Source: Methylobacterium sp.
GTDB taxonomy: Bacteria > Pseudomonadota > Alphaproteobacteria > Rhizobiales > Beijerinckiaceae
Length of the DNA: 6,407 nt
Assembly (NCBI GenBank): GCA_020252865.1
Contig: JADCCH010000166.1
Coordinates: 1-6,407 of the forward strand
Reading direction: 5' to 3'
Positions within the stretch are counted from its first letter, which is position 1. Each line of letters begins with the position of its first letter. Under the pieces are notes generated by a model that was given only the letters and a program-made list of their open reading frames with translations, made no database searches and was not told the origin of the DNA. A program made the translations under genes and the position numbers. Below are positions 1 through 6,407 of the stretch, piece after piece.

Positions 1-1
1 A

Positions 2-1135
2 CCGTCCATGGACCTGGCCATCCTGTCCCTGCACCTGGCGGGCGCGAGCTCGATCCTGGGCGCGATCAACTTCATCACCACCATCTTCAACATGCGCGCG
101 CCGGGCATGACCCTGCACCAGATGCCGCTGTTCGCCTGGTCGGTGCTGGTGACCGCCTTCCTCCTGCTGCTGTCCCTGCCCGTGCTGGCTGGCGCCATCA
201 CCATGCTGCTGACGGACCGGAACTTTAACACCCACTTCTTCGACCCCGCCGGCGGCGGCGACCCGGTGATGTTCCAGCATCTCTTCTGGTTCTTCGGGCA
301 CCCTGAGGTGTACATCCTGATCCTGCCGGCCTTCGGCATCATCAGCCACATCGTCTCGACTTTCTCGCGCAAGCCGGTCTTCGGCTATCTCGGCATGGCC
401 TACGCGATGGTGGCGATCGGTTTCGTCGGCTTCGTCGTATGGGCGCACCACATGTATACCACGGGCATCAGCCTCGCGGCCCAGCAGTATTTCGTGGCGG
501 CCACGATGGTGATCGCCGTGCCGACCGGCGTGAAGATCTTCTCCTGGATCGCGACGATGTGGGGTGGCTCGATCACCTTCCGACCGCCGATGGTCTGGGC
601 GATCGGGTTCATCTTCCTGTTCACGGTCGGCGGCGTGACCGGCGTGGTGCTCGCCAATGCCGGCGTGGACCGCGTGCTGCACGACACTTACTACGTGGTG
701 GCGCATTTCCACTACGTGCTCTCCCTCGGCGCGGTCTTCGCAATCTTCGCCGCCTGGTACTACTGGTTCCCGAAGATGACCGGCTACATGATCCCGGACT
801 GGATCGGCCACAGCCACTTCGTGGTCGCTTTCGTGGGTGCGAACGTGCTGTTCTTCCCGCAGCACTTCCTCGGCCTCGCCGGCATGCCGCGCCGCTATGT
901 GGATTATCCGGATGCCTATGCGGGCTGGAACTACATCTCCTCGATGGGTTCCTACATTTTCGCCTTCGGCTTGCTGATCTTCTTCTACGGCATCTACCTC
1001 GCCTATAGCCGCAAGGAGAAGGCCGGCGACAACCCGTGGGGTGAAGGTGCGACGACGCTGGAATGGACCCTGTCCTCCCCGCCGCCGTTCCACCAGTTCG
1101 AAACCCTGCCGCGCATCACCGGCTCGAACCACTGA
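2..1135 (+). CDS. ctaD: Cytochrome c oxidase subunit I (aa3-type), 5'-truncated by the window
   Basis: Catalytic subunit of the inner-membrane heme-copper oxidase, which reduces O2 to water and pumps protons. Only the C-terminal 377 codons are present. The reading frame is open from base 2, and the ATG at base 8 is an internal Met, since family members run about 530-560 residues. Seen directly: the GHPEVY motif with the CuB-ligand His (CAC 299-301), the Glu (305-307) and the Tyr (311-313) that is cross-linked to the His in this family; the HH pair of CuB ligands in WAHHMY (446-451); the K-channel Lys in TGVKIF (533-535); and the heme ligands in VAHFHY (His 704-706 for heme a3, His 710-712 for heme a). 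The GMPRRY motif and the C-terminal tail [19 protein letters not shown] match alphaproteobacterial aa3 oxidases. The D-channel Asp would lie upstream of the window. The gene normally follows ctaC in the same operon. Confidence 0.98.
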   Translation, partial: PSMDLAILSLHLAGASSILGAINFITTIFNMRAPGMTLHQMPLFAWSVLVTAFLLLLSLPVLAGAITMLLTDRNFNTHFFDPAGGGDPVMFQHLFWFFGHPEVYILILPAFGIISHIVSTFSRKPVFGYLGMAYAMVAIGFVGFVVWAHHMYTTGISLAAQQYFVAATMVIAVPTGVKIFSWIATMWGGSITFRPPMVWAIGFIFLFTVGGVTGVVLANAGVDRVLHDTYYVVAHFHYVLSLGAVFAIFAAWYYWFPKMTGYMIPDWIGHSHFVVAFVGANVLFFPQHFLGLAGMPRRYVDYPDAYAGWNYISSMGSYIFAFGLLIFFYGIYLAYSRKEKAGDNPWGEGATTLEWTLSSPPPFHQFETLPRITGSNH

Positions 1136-1143
1136 TCCCTTCC

Positions 1144-1170
1144 GGCGGAGCCTTCTCGCGAGGCTCCGCC
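1144..1170 (+). other. Strong intergenic hairpin between ctaD and ctaB
   Basis: A perfect 10-bp inverted repeat (GGCGGAGCCT at 1144-1153 pairing with AGGCTCCGCC at 1161-1170) with a 7-base loop starts 8 bases after the ctaD stop. It is not followed by a run of T: the next bases are CCCATCCGAAA. It is therefore not a classical intrinsic terminator. It could stabilise the 3' end of the ctaCD message, mark an RNA processing site, or act as a weak terminator. The rest of the 110-base gap has only a small GGGG/CCCC hairpin (1207-1219) and the ctaB ribosome binding region. I see no convincing promoter there. Confidence 0.6.
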
Positions 1171-1245
1171 CCATCCGAAAGCGGCCTCGAGCGGCTGCTT
1201 CCGCATGGGGTCAATCCCCGGGCACAGAGTTGAGGCAGGCCAACC

Positions 1246-2202
1246 GTGAGCGACGCGGGAGCTGACATCCGGCGCGAAGCGCTGATTTCCAACGCAGACC
1301 CAATCGATTTCTGGGCGCTGATGAAGCCGCGCGTCATGTCGCTGGTGGTATTCACCGCGCTTGTCGGCATGCTGATCGCGCCGGGCTCGATCCATCCGGT
1401 GATCGGCTTCATCGCCATCCTGGCGATTGCCCTGGGTGGCGGCGCCTCTGGCGCGCTCAACATGTGGTATGACGCGGATCTCGATCGGGTGATGCGCCGC
1501 ACATCGAGCCGGCCCATTCCCGCCGGCCGCGTCTCGCCGGACGAGGCGAAGATCTTCGGCCTACTGCTGTCATTCTTCTCGGTGATGGTGCTTGGCCTTG
1601 CGACCAACTGGCTTGCAGGCGGTCTGCTCGCCTTCACGATCTTCTTCTATGTCGTGATCTACACGATGGCTCTGAAACGCTCGACCGCGCAGAACATCGT
1701 GATCGGCGGTGCTGCCGGAGCCTTTCCGCCGGTGATTGGCTGGGCAGCCGTGACCGGCACGATCGCGATCGAGCCGATCGTGCTGTTCCTGATCATCTTC
1801 CTGTGGACTCCTCCGCATTTCTGGGCGCTCGCGCTGGTGAAGAACGAGGATTACACCCATGCGGGCGTGCCGATGCTGCCGGTTGTGGCGGGCGAGGCTG
1901 CGACGCGCCGCCAGATCCTGCTTTACACGATCCTGCTTGCGCTCTCGTCCCTCGCGCCGGTGGCGCTCGGCTTCGGCCACTGGCTTTATCTCGCCACCGC
2001 GGTGATCGGCTCCGGCATGATGCTCCGCTGGTCCTGGATGATCCTGCGTGCCGCGACGCCGGAACAGGATCGCAAGGCCTGCTGGTCGATGTTCGGCGGT
2101 TCGATCCTGTATCTCTTCGCGCTGTTCGCGGCCCTGCTGGTCGAGCGCATCGTTTTCCTGCTTCTGCCCTTGCTTTCACGTCTCACGGCGTTTGGCGCAT
2201 GA
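1246..2202 (+). CDS. ctaB: Protoheme IX farnesyltransferase (heme O synthase)
   Basis: UbiA-family integral membrane prenyltransferase. It attaches a farnesyl group to heme B to make heme O, which is then oxidised to heme A for the aa3 oxidase. The protein is 318 residues, slightly long for the family because of an N-terminal extension of about 20 residues. Seen: [11 protein letters not shown] (21-31); the first Asp-rich prenyl-diphosphate/Mg site N72-x3-D76-x3-D80 followed by RRTSSRP (84-90); LKRSTAQN and the GGAAGAFPP segment (143-162); WTPPHFW (187-193); and [13 protein letters not shown] (200-212). There are about nine hydrophobic segments. The start is GTG: no in-frame ATG lies between it and residue 26, which is already inside the conserved core. 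GAGGCAGG at 1232-1239 is a plausible Shine-Dalgarno. The 3' end overlaps the next gene by ATGA, which suggests translational coupling. Confidence 0.96.
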   Translation: MSDAGADIRREALISNADPIDFWALMKPRVMSLVVFTALVGMLIAPGSIHPVIGFIAILAIALGGGASGALNMWYDADLDRVMRRTSSRPIPAGRVSPDEAKIFGLLLSFFSVMVLGLATNWLAGGLLAFTIFFYVVIYTMALKRSTAQNIVIGGAAGAFPPVIGWAAVTGTIAIEPIVLFLIIFLWTPPHFWALALVKNEDYTHAGVPMLPVVAGEAATRRQILLYTILLALSSLAPVALGFGHWLYLATAVIGSGMMLRWSWMILRAATPEQDRKACWSMFGGSILYLFALFAALLVERIVFLLLPLLSRLTAFGA

Positions 2203-2366
2203 GCGACACCCCCAAGCCGGAAGGCATCGTTCTCACGCCCGAGGAGAAGGCGCGCCGCCAGCGCCGTTCGCGCGCCATCGCGCTTTCGGTCGTGGGCCTT
2301 GTCGTGCTGTTCTACGTCATCACCATTTTCAAGATGGGACCGGCCATTCTGGCCCGGCCGATGTGA
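2199..2366 (+). CDS. Small CoxF-like membrane protein of the cytochrome oxidase operon
   Basis: A 55-residue protein with a charged, cytoplasmic-looking N-terminus ([11 protein letters not shown], residues 15-25) and one hydrophobic helix (about 26-44). A short tail, [11 protein letters not shown], follows. Small proteins with this layout (LTPEE..RRQRSR, one helix, K.G..(I/V)L.RP) sit between ctaB and ctaG in many alphaproteobacterial oxidase operons and are often labelled CoxF. This assignment is from family memory and position, not a search. The function is not established; a role in oxidase assembly or as a small accessory subunit is inference from context. The ATG overlaps the ctaB stop (ATGA, 2199-2202) and has no Shine-Dalgarno of its own, so translation probably depends on ribosomes finishing ctaB. 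By length and start the gene is easily missed by automated calling. Confidence 0.88.
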   Translation: MSDTPKPEGIVLTPEEKARRQRRSRAIALSVVGLVVLFYVITIFKMGPAILARPM

Positions 2367-2370
2367 CGCC

Positions 2371-2982
2371 ATGGATCGCGAAAAGACCGCTCCCCGCCCC
2401 GTGATGATCGACCCCCGCCGCAACCTGCGCGTCGCAGGCTATGCGCTGGGCGGCACGCTGTTCATGCTCGGCATGTCCTTCGCCGCCGTGCCGCTCTATG
2501 ATCTCTTCTGTCGCGTGACCGGCTATGGCGGCACGACGCAGGTTGCCGTGAAGGCCCCGGACCGCGTGACCGAGCGGCTCTTCACCATCCGCATGGATGC
2601 GAATGTCGCGCCGGGCCTGGGCTGGCTGTTCGAGCCGGAAATGCCCATGGTTTCGGTGAAGGGAGGCGAAGTGCGGACAGTGAGCTACACCATCCGCAAT
2701 GCGTCGGACCGCACCGTGACCGGCATTGCGAGCTACAATGTCTCGCCCGATCAGGCTGGCGCGTGGTTCAACAAGATCGCCTGCTTCTGCTTCAACGAGA
2801 TCACCCTCCAGCCGGGCGAGAGCCGCACGGAGGAAGTGGTGTTCTTTGTCGATCCGGAGATCTCGAAGGAAAAGAACCTCGATTTCCTCCAGACCATCAC
2901 CTTGTCTTACACGTTTTTTCCCGCCAAGAACGCGTCCAAGCCACTCGCGGATGCCGCATCCGCGCTTGCGCCGGCGCGCTGA
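2371..2982 (+). CDS. ctaG: Cytochrome c oxidase assembly protein CtaG (Cox11 family)
   Basis: Membrane-anchored copper chaperone that delivers copper to the CuB centre of subunit I. The protein is 203 residues: a short cytoplasmic N-terminus, one transmembrane helix (about 21-43), then an immunoglobulin-like periplasmic domain. Seen: the membrane-proximal PLYDLFCRVTGYGG (Cys47), and the copper-binding CFCF motif with Cys138 and Cys140, preceded by AWFNKIA. The C-terminal DFLQTITLSYTFF is typical of the family. I chose ATG 2371, which gives the usual family length and lies 4 bases after the stop of the upstream small gene. An in-frame ATG at 2299 would add 24 residues, but these are the out-of-frame shadow of the CoxF-like gene. 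There is no good Shine-Dalgarno before 2371, which fits coupling to the preceding gene. Confidence 0.96.
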   Translation: MDREKTAPRPVMIDPRRNLRVAGYALGGTLFMLGMSFAAVPLYDLFCRVTGYGGTTQVAVKAPDRVTERLFTIRMDANVAPGLGWLFEPEMPMVSVKGGEVRTVSYTIRNASDRTVTGIASYNVSPDQAGAWFNKIACFCFNEITLQPGESRTEEVVFFVDPEISKEKNLDFLQTITLSYTFFPAKNASKPLADAASALAPAR

Positions 2983-3011
2983 CGGGATCACGAGTCGGAA
3001 CGCCTAACGAA

Positions 3012-3019
3012 GAAGGGGG
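3012..3019 (+). promoter_or_regulatory. Ribosome binding site of ctaE
   Basis: GAAGGGGG lies 6 bases before the ATG at 3026. It is the clearest Shine-Dalgarno in the ctaB-ctaE block and supports that start. It fits independent initiation of an abundant core subunit, where ctaG and the CoxF-like gene seem to rely on coupling. The rest of the 43-base gap after ctaG shows no promoter or hairpin that I can support. Confidence 0.7.
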
Positions 3020-3025
3020 CCTCGG

Positions 3026-3895
3026 ATGGCCAACGCGCACGCCAAGAACCATGACTACCACATCCTGCCTCTCTCGCCCTGGCCGTTCATCGGCTCGGTC
3101 TCGGCTTTCGTCATGGCGGTTGGTGCCGTGATGTGGATGAAGAAGATGACGCTCGGCGGCATGGCGGTCGGGAGCTATCTTGCCATCGCAGGCCTCATCG
3201 GCGTGCTCTACACGATGTATGGCTGGTGGGCCGATGTGGTGCGCGAGGCCGAATCGGGGGATCACACCCGCGTGGTGCAGATGCACCATCGCTACGGCAT
3301 GATCCTGTTTATCGCCTCCGAAGTCATGTTTTTCGTGGCCTGGTTCTGGGCTTATTTCGATGCGGCGATCTTTGCCGGCGAGGCTATCCAGTACACCCGC
3401 ACCGAACTGACGGGGGGACAATGGCCTCCGAAGGGCATCGCGGTCTTCAACCCATGGGAACTGCCGCTCTTCAACACATTGATCCTGCTCACCTCGGGCA
3501 CGACCGTCACCTGGGCGCATCATGCGCTGCTGCACGGTGATCGCGAGGCCGTGAAGAAGGCCCTTTGGCTCACCATCCTGCTCGGCGCGCTGTTCTCGCT
3601 GGTGCAGGTCTATGAATACAACCACGCCGCCTTCAAGTTCTCGGGCCATATCTATGGCGCGACCTTCTTCATGGCGACGGGCTTCCATGGCTTCCACGTC
3701 TTCGTGGGCACCATCTTCCTCGCGGTCTGTCTGGCGCGCGTCTACAAGGGCCACTTCACGCCGAAGCAGCATCTCGGCTTCGAATTCGCGGCCTGGTATT
3801 GGCATTTCGTGGATGTGGTGTGGCTGTTCCTCTTTGCCGCGATCTATGTCTGGGGTTCGAATTTCGGCTTCGCGCCGAACATGCTCGGGCACTGA
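3026..3895 (+). CDS. ctaE: Cytochrome c oxidase subunit III
   Basis: Core membrane subunit of the aa3 oxidase. It packs against subunit I, stabilises turnover and helps proton uptake into the D channel. The protein is 289 residues with seven predicted helices, within the bacterial range and longer than the mitochondrial protein of about 261. Seen: HILPLSPWPF near the N-terminus (12-21), YGWWADVVREA (65-75), HHRYGMILFIASEVMFF (87-103) with the conserved membrane Glu99, WAHHALLHGDR (163-173), GFHGFHVFVGT (219-229), and the C-terminal WYWHFVDVVWLFLF (257-270). A loop at about residues 117-146 (AGEAIQYTRTELTGGQWPP) is the usual place for bacterial length variation. An intrinsic terminator starts 22 bases after the stop, so this gene appears to end the main cta transcript. 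Confidence 0.98.
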   Translation: MANAHAKNHDYHILPLSPWPFIGSVSAFVMAVGAVMWMKKMTLGGMAVGSYLAIAGLIGVLYTMYGWWADVVREAESGDHTRVVQMHHRYGMILFIASEVMFFVAWFWAYFDAAIFAGEAIQYTRTELTGGQWPPKGIAVFNPWELPLFNTLILLTSGTTVTWAHHALLHGDREAVKKALWLTILLGALFSLVQVYEYNHAAFKFSGHIYGATFFMATGFHGFHVFVGTIFLAVCLARVYKGHFTPKQHLGFEFAAWYWHFVDVVWLFLFAAIYVWGSNFGFAPNMLGH

Positions 3896-3917
3896 CCGCC
3901 CCGACACCGCAATCCGG

Positions 3918-3943
3918 AAGGGCGGCCGCGTGCCGCCTTTTTT
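3918..3943 (+). terminator. Intrinsic (Rho-independent) terminator after ctaE
   Basis: The hairpin GGCGGC (3921-3926, allowing a shift of one base) / GCCGCC (3932-3937) has a 5-base loop. Flanking AAG/TTT pairing extends it to about 9 bp (3918-3926 with 3932-3940, including one G-T pair). A run of six T (3938-3943) follows directly. This is the canonical form and orientation for ending transcription coming from ctaE. The T run ends only 3 bases before the ribosome binding site of the next gene. Confidence 0.88.
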
Positions 3944-3946
3944 CGT

Positions 3947-3951
3947 GGAGG
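3947..3951 (+). promoter_or_regulatory. Ribosome binding site of the DUF983 gene
   Basis: GGAGG lies 4 bases before the ATG at 3956, slightly close but a perfect anti-Shine-Dalgarno match. It sits almost against the terminator T run, leaving no room for a separate 5' leader or promoter between terminator and gene. Transcripts reaching it must either read through the terminator or start from a promoter inside ctaE. Confidence 0.75.
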
Positions 3952-3955
3952 CAGC

Positions 3956-4330
3956 ATGAGCGAGTATCGGGGGATCGAGGCGGATGCCGCTTCTGCGGGC
4001 CTTCGCGGGCGTTGCCCGCGTTGTGGCGAGGGACGGCTCTTCTCCGGTTTTGTGACGCTTGCGCCGCGCTGCGAGGCTTGCAGACTGGATTACAGCTTCG
4101 CGGATTCGGGGGATGGGCCCGCTGTCTTCGTGATTCTCATCGCCGGGTTCGTGGTCGTCGGCCTCGCGCTCTGGACCGAGGTGCATTACGAGCCGCCGAT
4201 CTGGCTGCATCTCGCGGTCTTCCTGCCGCTGACGCTGGTCGTCTGCCTTGGCTTGCTGCGCCCGATGAAGGGCCTGATGATCAGCCTGCAATACAGGAAT
4301 CGGGCCGAGCAGGGCCGCCGCGCGGATTGA
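3956..4330 (+). CDS. DUF983 family zinc-ribbon membrane protein
   Basis: A 124-residue protein. Its N-terminal cytoplasmic part carries two CxxC pairs, C20-PR-C23 and C39-EA-C42, as in a four-Cys zinc ribbon. Two hydrophobic helices follow (about 55-75 and 82-102) and then a basic tail. The joining segment SFADSGDGPAVFVI (47-60) is characteristic of DUF983. The biochemical role is unknown. The recurrent placement between ctaE and SURF1 in alphaproteobacteria suggests a part in oxidase biogenesis, possibly metal or redox handling through the cysteines, but that is inference. The start is set by the GGAGG at 3947-3951. The stop is 5 bases before SURF1, so the two are very likely co-translated. 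Confidence 0.93.
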   Translation: MSEYRGIEADAASAGLRGRCPRCGEGRLFSGFVTLAPRCEACRLDYSFADSGDGPAVFVILIAGFVVVGLALWTEVHYEPPIWLHLAVFLPLTLVVCLGLLRPMKGLMISLQYRNRAEQGRRAD

Positions 4331-4335
4331 GCACG

Positions 4336-5160
4336 ATGGGCAAGCGGGTTGCATTCGTGGTCTTCACGCTCGTGGGCACGCTGGTGCTGCTCGGGCTCGG
4401 CACCTGGCAATGGCAGCGCCGCGCCGAGAAGCGGGAGTTCATCGCGGCCATCGAGGCCGCGGCGAAAAGGCCGCCAAAGTCGTTCGCGCGGGCGCAGGTT
4501 TGGGACCGCGTCACCATCACTGGGCGCTTTCTGCCCGACAAGGTCGCCTATATACGCACCTCCCGCCCCGCGCCCAAGCCCGGCGAGCGCGATTCGCGCG
4601 GCCGCGTGCCGGTAAGTGGTTTCGGTGTGTGGGTAATGCAGGCGTTTGAGCCACTTGATGCAGCCAAAGACGAACATGGCAAAACCTATTCCGTGCTTGT
4701 TTCGCGCGGTTTTTTGCCCACGCTGCCAAACGGGGCGATACCTCCGTTCGAGACGCCATCTGGTGAAGTGACACTCACGGGTTTTCTCCGCCCAGGCGAG
4801 AAGGAAGGGGTGTTGCCGCCCTATAACGACCCCGCAAAGGGTGTTTTCTTCTTTCGGGATGCTGTTGAAATCGCGCGCAAGCTCCAACTTGCAGGCACGG
4901 TGGATGACAGTGAACGCCACCTGAAAACCTATACGCACTTCATCGACCGCGAAGCGCGCCCGGATGAATCGGCCCCCCCTTTCGGCATTGAAGCGCGCGA
5001 TTTTCTCAAGTCCATTCCCAACAACCACCTCGAATACGCCATCACATGGTGGAGCCTTGCGGCGACCAATATCGCGGTGGCCGGATTTTTCCTCTTCGCG
5101 CGCCGGCGCAGGAAACCTGGAATTGCCAGAGACGAAAACGCCGTGACGGACGCAAACTGA
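4336..5160 (+). CDS. SURF1 family cytochrome c oxidase assembly protein
   Basis: Inner-membrane assembly factor that binds heme A and helps insert it into subunit I (bacterial Surf1, also called Shy1). The protein is 274 residues, somewhat longer than the usual 230-250. Seen: an N-terminal helix (about 5-22) running into the signature LGLGTWQWQRRAEK (19-32); LVSRGFLP (121-128) in the periplasmic domain; and the C-terminal NNHLEYAITWWSLA (229-242), which starts the second helix (to about 254), followed by RRRRK. Extra length is in loops near 79-92 and 105-118 and in a 15-residue polar tail. The ATG is 5 bases after the DUF983 stop. An in-frame TTG at 4327 is possible but less likely. Base usage changes inside the gene: GC3 is 37/40 in codons 1-40 but 57/100 at bases 4621-4920. 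The frame stays intact throughout, so the gene looks functional. Confidence 0.94.
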   Translation: MGKRVAFVVFTLVGTLVLLGLGTWQWQRRAEKREFIAAIEAAAKRPPKSFARAQVWDRVTITGRFLPDKVAYIRTSRPAPKPGERDSRGRVPVSGFGVWVMQAFEPLDAAKDEHGKTYSVLVSRGFLPTLPNGAIPPFETPSGEVTLTGFLRPGEKEGVLPPYNDPAKGVFFFRDAVEIARKLQLAGTVDDSERHLKTYTHFIDREARPDESAPPFGIEARDFLKSIPNNHLEYAITWWSLAATNIAVAGFFLFARRRRKPGIARDENAVTDAN

Positions 5161-5177
5161 TCGGTTAAACGCCGTGC

Positions 5178-6407
5178 ATGCGCTATATCTCGACCCGCGG
5201 CCTCGCGCCCTTCCTTGATTTTGCCGAATGCATGCTGACCGGGCTTGCCCGCGATGGCGGCCTTTATGTCCCGGAGAATTGGCCGCAGATTTCGCACAGC
5301 GAGATCGCCGCCTATGCCGGCCAGCCCTTCCACGCCGTGGCCTTTGATGTCATCCGGCGATTCACGGGTGGCTCCATTCCCGATGAGGTGCTGAAGCAGG
5401 CCTGCGAGGCAGCCTATGCCAGCTTCGCGCACAAGGCTGTCACACCCCTGCAGCAGATCGGTCCGAACCGCTTCATCCTCGAATTGTTCCATGGCCCGAC
5501 GCTTGCCTTCAAGGATGTCGCGATGCAGCTGCTCGCACGCCTGATGGATCACGTTCTCCGGGCAAGGGGCCAGCGCGCGACGATCGTGGGCGCAACCTCC
5601 GGCGATACCGGCGGGGCTGCCATCGAGGCTTTCCGCGCGAGCGAACGGGCGGATGTCTTCATCCTCTTCCCGGAGGGCCGCGTCTCCGATGTGCAGCGCC
5701 GGATGATGACCACCCCCACCGAGGCGCATATCCACGCGCTCTCGATCGCGGGGAATTTTGACGATTGCCAGGCCCTCGTGAAGGGCATGTTCAACGACCA
5801 CGCCTTCCGCGATTCCGTTGGCCTTTCGGGCGTGAATTCCATCAACTGGGTGCGCATCGTCGCGCAGGTCACGTATTACTTCGTTGCGGCCGTGGCGCTC
5901 GGGGCGCCGCATCGGAAAATCGCTTTCTCCGTGCCCACCGGCAATTTCGGCGACATCTTCGCCGGCCATGTCGCGCGGCGCATGGGTTTGCCGATCGAGA
6001 CGCTGATCGTTGCCACCAACGCCAATGACATCCTCGCGCGCATGCTTCATTCCGGCCGCTATGAGACGCGCGGCGTGGAAGCCACCACCTCGCCCTCGAT
6101 GGATATCCAGGTCTCCTCCAATTTCGAGCGCCTGCTGTTCGAGGCCGCCGGGAACGATGCCGCAGCCGTGCGCGCGATGATGGAGAGCCTGAAGCAATCC
6201 GGCAGCTTCACCCTGCCGGAGACGGTGCTCGCGAAGATCCGCGCCGAGTTCCACGCCCATCGCGGCAGCGAGCCGGAAGTGGCGGAGATCATCCGCCGGA
6301 CCCTGGCCGAAAGCGCCTATCTGCTGGAGCCGCACACCGCGACCGGCGTGATCGCGGCGGAGAAGGCCGGGCTTCCGGCCTCCGTGCCGCTGGTGGTGCT
6401 GGCCACC
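5178..6407 (+). CDS. thrC: Threonine synthase, 3'-truncated by the window
   Basis: PLP enzyme converting O-phospho-L-homoserine to L-threonine and phosphate in the cytoplasm, the last step of threonine synthesis. The frame is open from ATG 5178 to the last base: 410 codons of a protein usually about 460-470 long, so only the C-terminal end is missing. Seen: the N-terminal RYISTRG (2-8) and GLARDGGLYVPE (22-33), typical of the E. coli/yeast-type class; the FHGPTLAFKD motif with the Schiff-base Lys112 (AAG 5511-5513); the PLP phosphate loop GATSGDTGGAA (138-148); SGVNSINWVRI (217-227); and PTGNFGDIFAG (253-263). The last residues, PLVVLAT, precede the usual AHPAKFP segment. The start is 17 bases after the SURF1 stop with no clear Shine-Dalgarno and no obvious promoter, so it is probably read together with DUF983-SURF1. 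Confidence 0.97.
   Translation, partial: MRYISTRGLAPFLDFAECMLTGLARDGGLYVPENWPQISHSEIAAYAGQPFHAVAFDVIRRFTGGSIPDEVLKQACEAAYASFAHKAVTPLQQIGPNRFILELFHGPTLAFKDVAMQLLARLMDHVLRARGQRATIVGATSGDTGGAAIEAFRASERADVFILFPEGRVSDVQRRMMTTPTEAHIHALSIAGNFDDCQALVKGMFNDHAFRDSVGLSGVNSINWVRIVAQVTYYFVAAVALGAPHRKIAFSVPTGNFGDIFAGHVARRMGLPIETLIVATNANDILARMLHSGRYETRGVEATTSPSMDIQVSSNFERLLFEAAGNDAAAVRAMMESLKQSGSFTLPETVLAKIRAEFHAHRGSEPEVAEIIRRTLAESAYLLEPHTATGVIAAEKAGLPASVPLVVLAT

Noticed and set aside
8..10. ATG at base 8 as a true start for subunit I
   Set aside because: The frame is open upstream to the window edge and the protein would lack the first helices and the D-channel Asp. The residue aligns inside the conserved PS(V/M)DLAI segment.
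439..1008. 189-codon plus-strand frame inside ctaD
   Set aside because: It is a +1 shadow of subunit I. It is Arg/His/Leu-rich with no motif, while the overlapping frame carries all the oxidase ligands.
1181..1195. Direct repeat GCGGC-CTCGA-GCGGC in the ctaD-ctaB gap
   Set aside because: It is five bases repeated twice in GC-rich sequence, expected by chance, with no third copy or known operator match.
3799..4335. Upstream extension of the SURF1 frame through ctaE and DUF983
   Set aside because: The frame is open by chance. The 179 extra residues overlap two real genes and look like R/A/G-rich shadow. SURF1 homology starts at the ATG at 4336.
2897..4354. 485-codon open frame on the minus strand opposite ctaE and DUF983
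   Set aside because: It is antisense to two clear family genes. The translation is rich in R, H, E and D, with no recognisable domain and no ribosome binding context. This is typical of the shadow of high-GC3 codons.
4929..6335. 468-codon open frame on the minus strand opposite SURF1 end and thrC
   Set aside because: It lies antisense to thrC with its diagnostic PLP motifs. The translated sequence is low-complexity G/H/R/A-rich without family features, a codon-bias artefact.
1..6407. Mobile elements, CRISPR arrays, defence systems, tRNA or rRNA genes
   Set aside because: Reading both strands, I found no transposase, integrase, regular repeat-spacer pattern, long terminal inverted repeats or RNA gene. 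The window is packed with core metabolic genes.

Overview
This window is a bacterial chromosomal segment carrying the distal part of an aa3-type cytochrome c oxidase (cta/cox) operon, followed by the start of a threonine biosynthesis gene. The protein sequences and the order ctaD - ctaB - small CoxF-like gene - ctaG - ctaE - DUF983 - SURF1 - thrC point to an alphaproteobacterium, most likely of the Hyphomicrobiales (Rhizobiales). Sampled lines give about 60-68 % GC, and third codon positions are about 85-90 % G or C in most genes. I cannot name a genus from this alone.

Layout: all genes are on the + strand. The window opens inside ctaD (oxidase subunit I, last 377 codons, 2-1135). A 110-base gap follows, with a strong hairpin (1144-1170) and then ctaB, heme O synthase, from a GTG start at 1246. 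ctaB overlaps by four bases a 55-codon membrane protein of the CoxF type (2199-2366). Four bases later comes ctaG (Cox11, copper insertion into subunit I, 2371-2982), and then ctaE (subunit III, 3026-3895). A textbook intrinsic terminator (3918-3943) closes this block. Immediately behind it, with a Shine-Dalgarno touching the end of the terminator, lies a second compact block: a DUF983 zinc-ribbon membrane protein (3956-4330), SURF1 (4336-5160) and thrC (5178 to the window end, about 410 codons present, no stop).

How they work together: ctaD and ctaE encode core subunits of the terminal oxidase in the inner membrane. CtaB makes heme O, the precursor of heme A. CtaG delivers copper to the CuB site, and SURF1 assists heme A insertion. 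The CoxF-like and DUF983 proteins recur in oxidase operons but have no well-defined role. ThrC (O-phosphohomoserine to threonine) has no metabolic link to the oxidase and is there through genomic context.

I see no mobile element, CRISPR array, tRNA, rRNA or new multi-gene system. The most interesting points are the terminator between ctaE and DUF983, the abrupt drop in GC3 inside SURF1, and the two poorly understood small membrane proteins.
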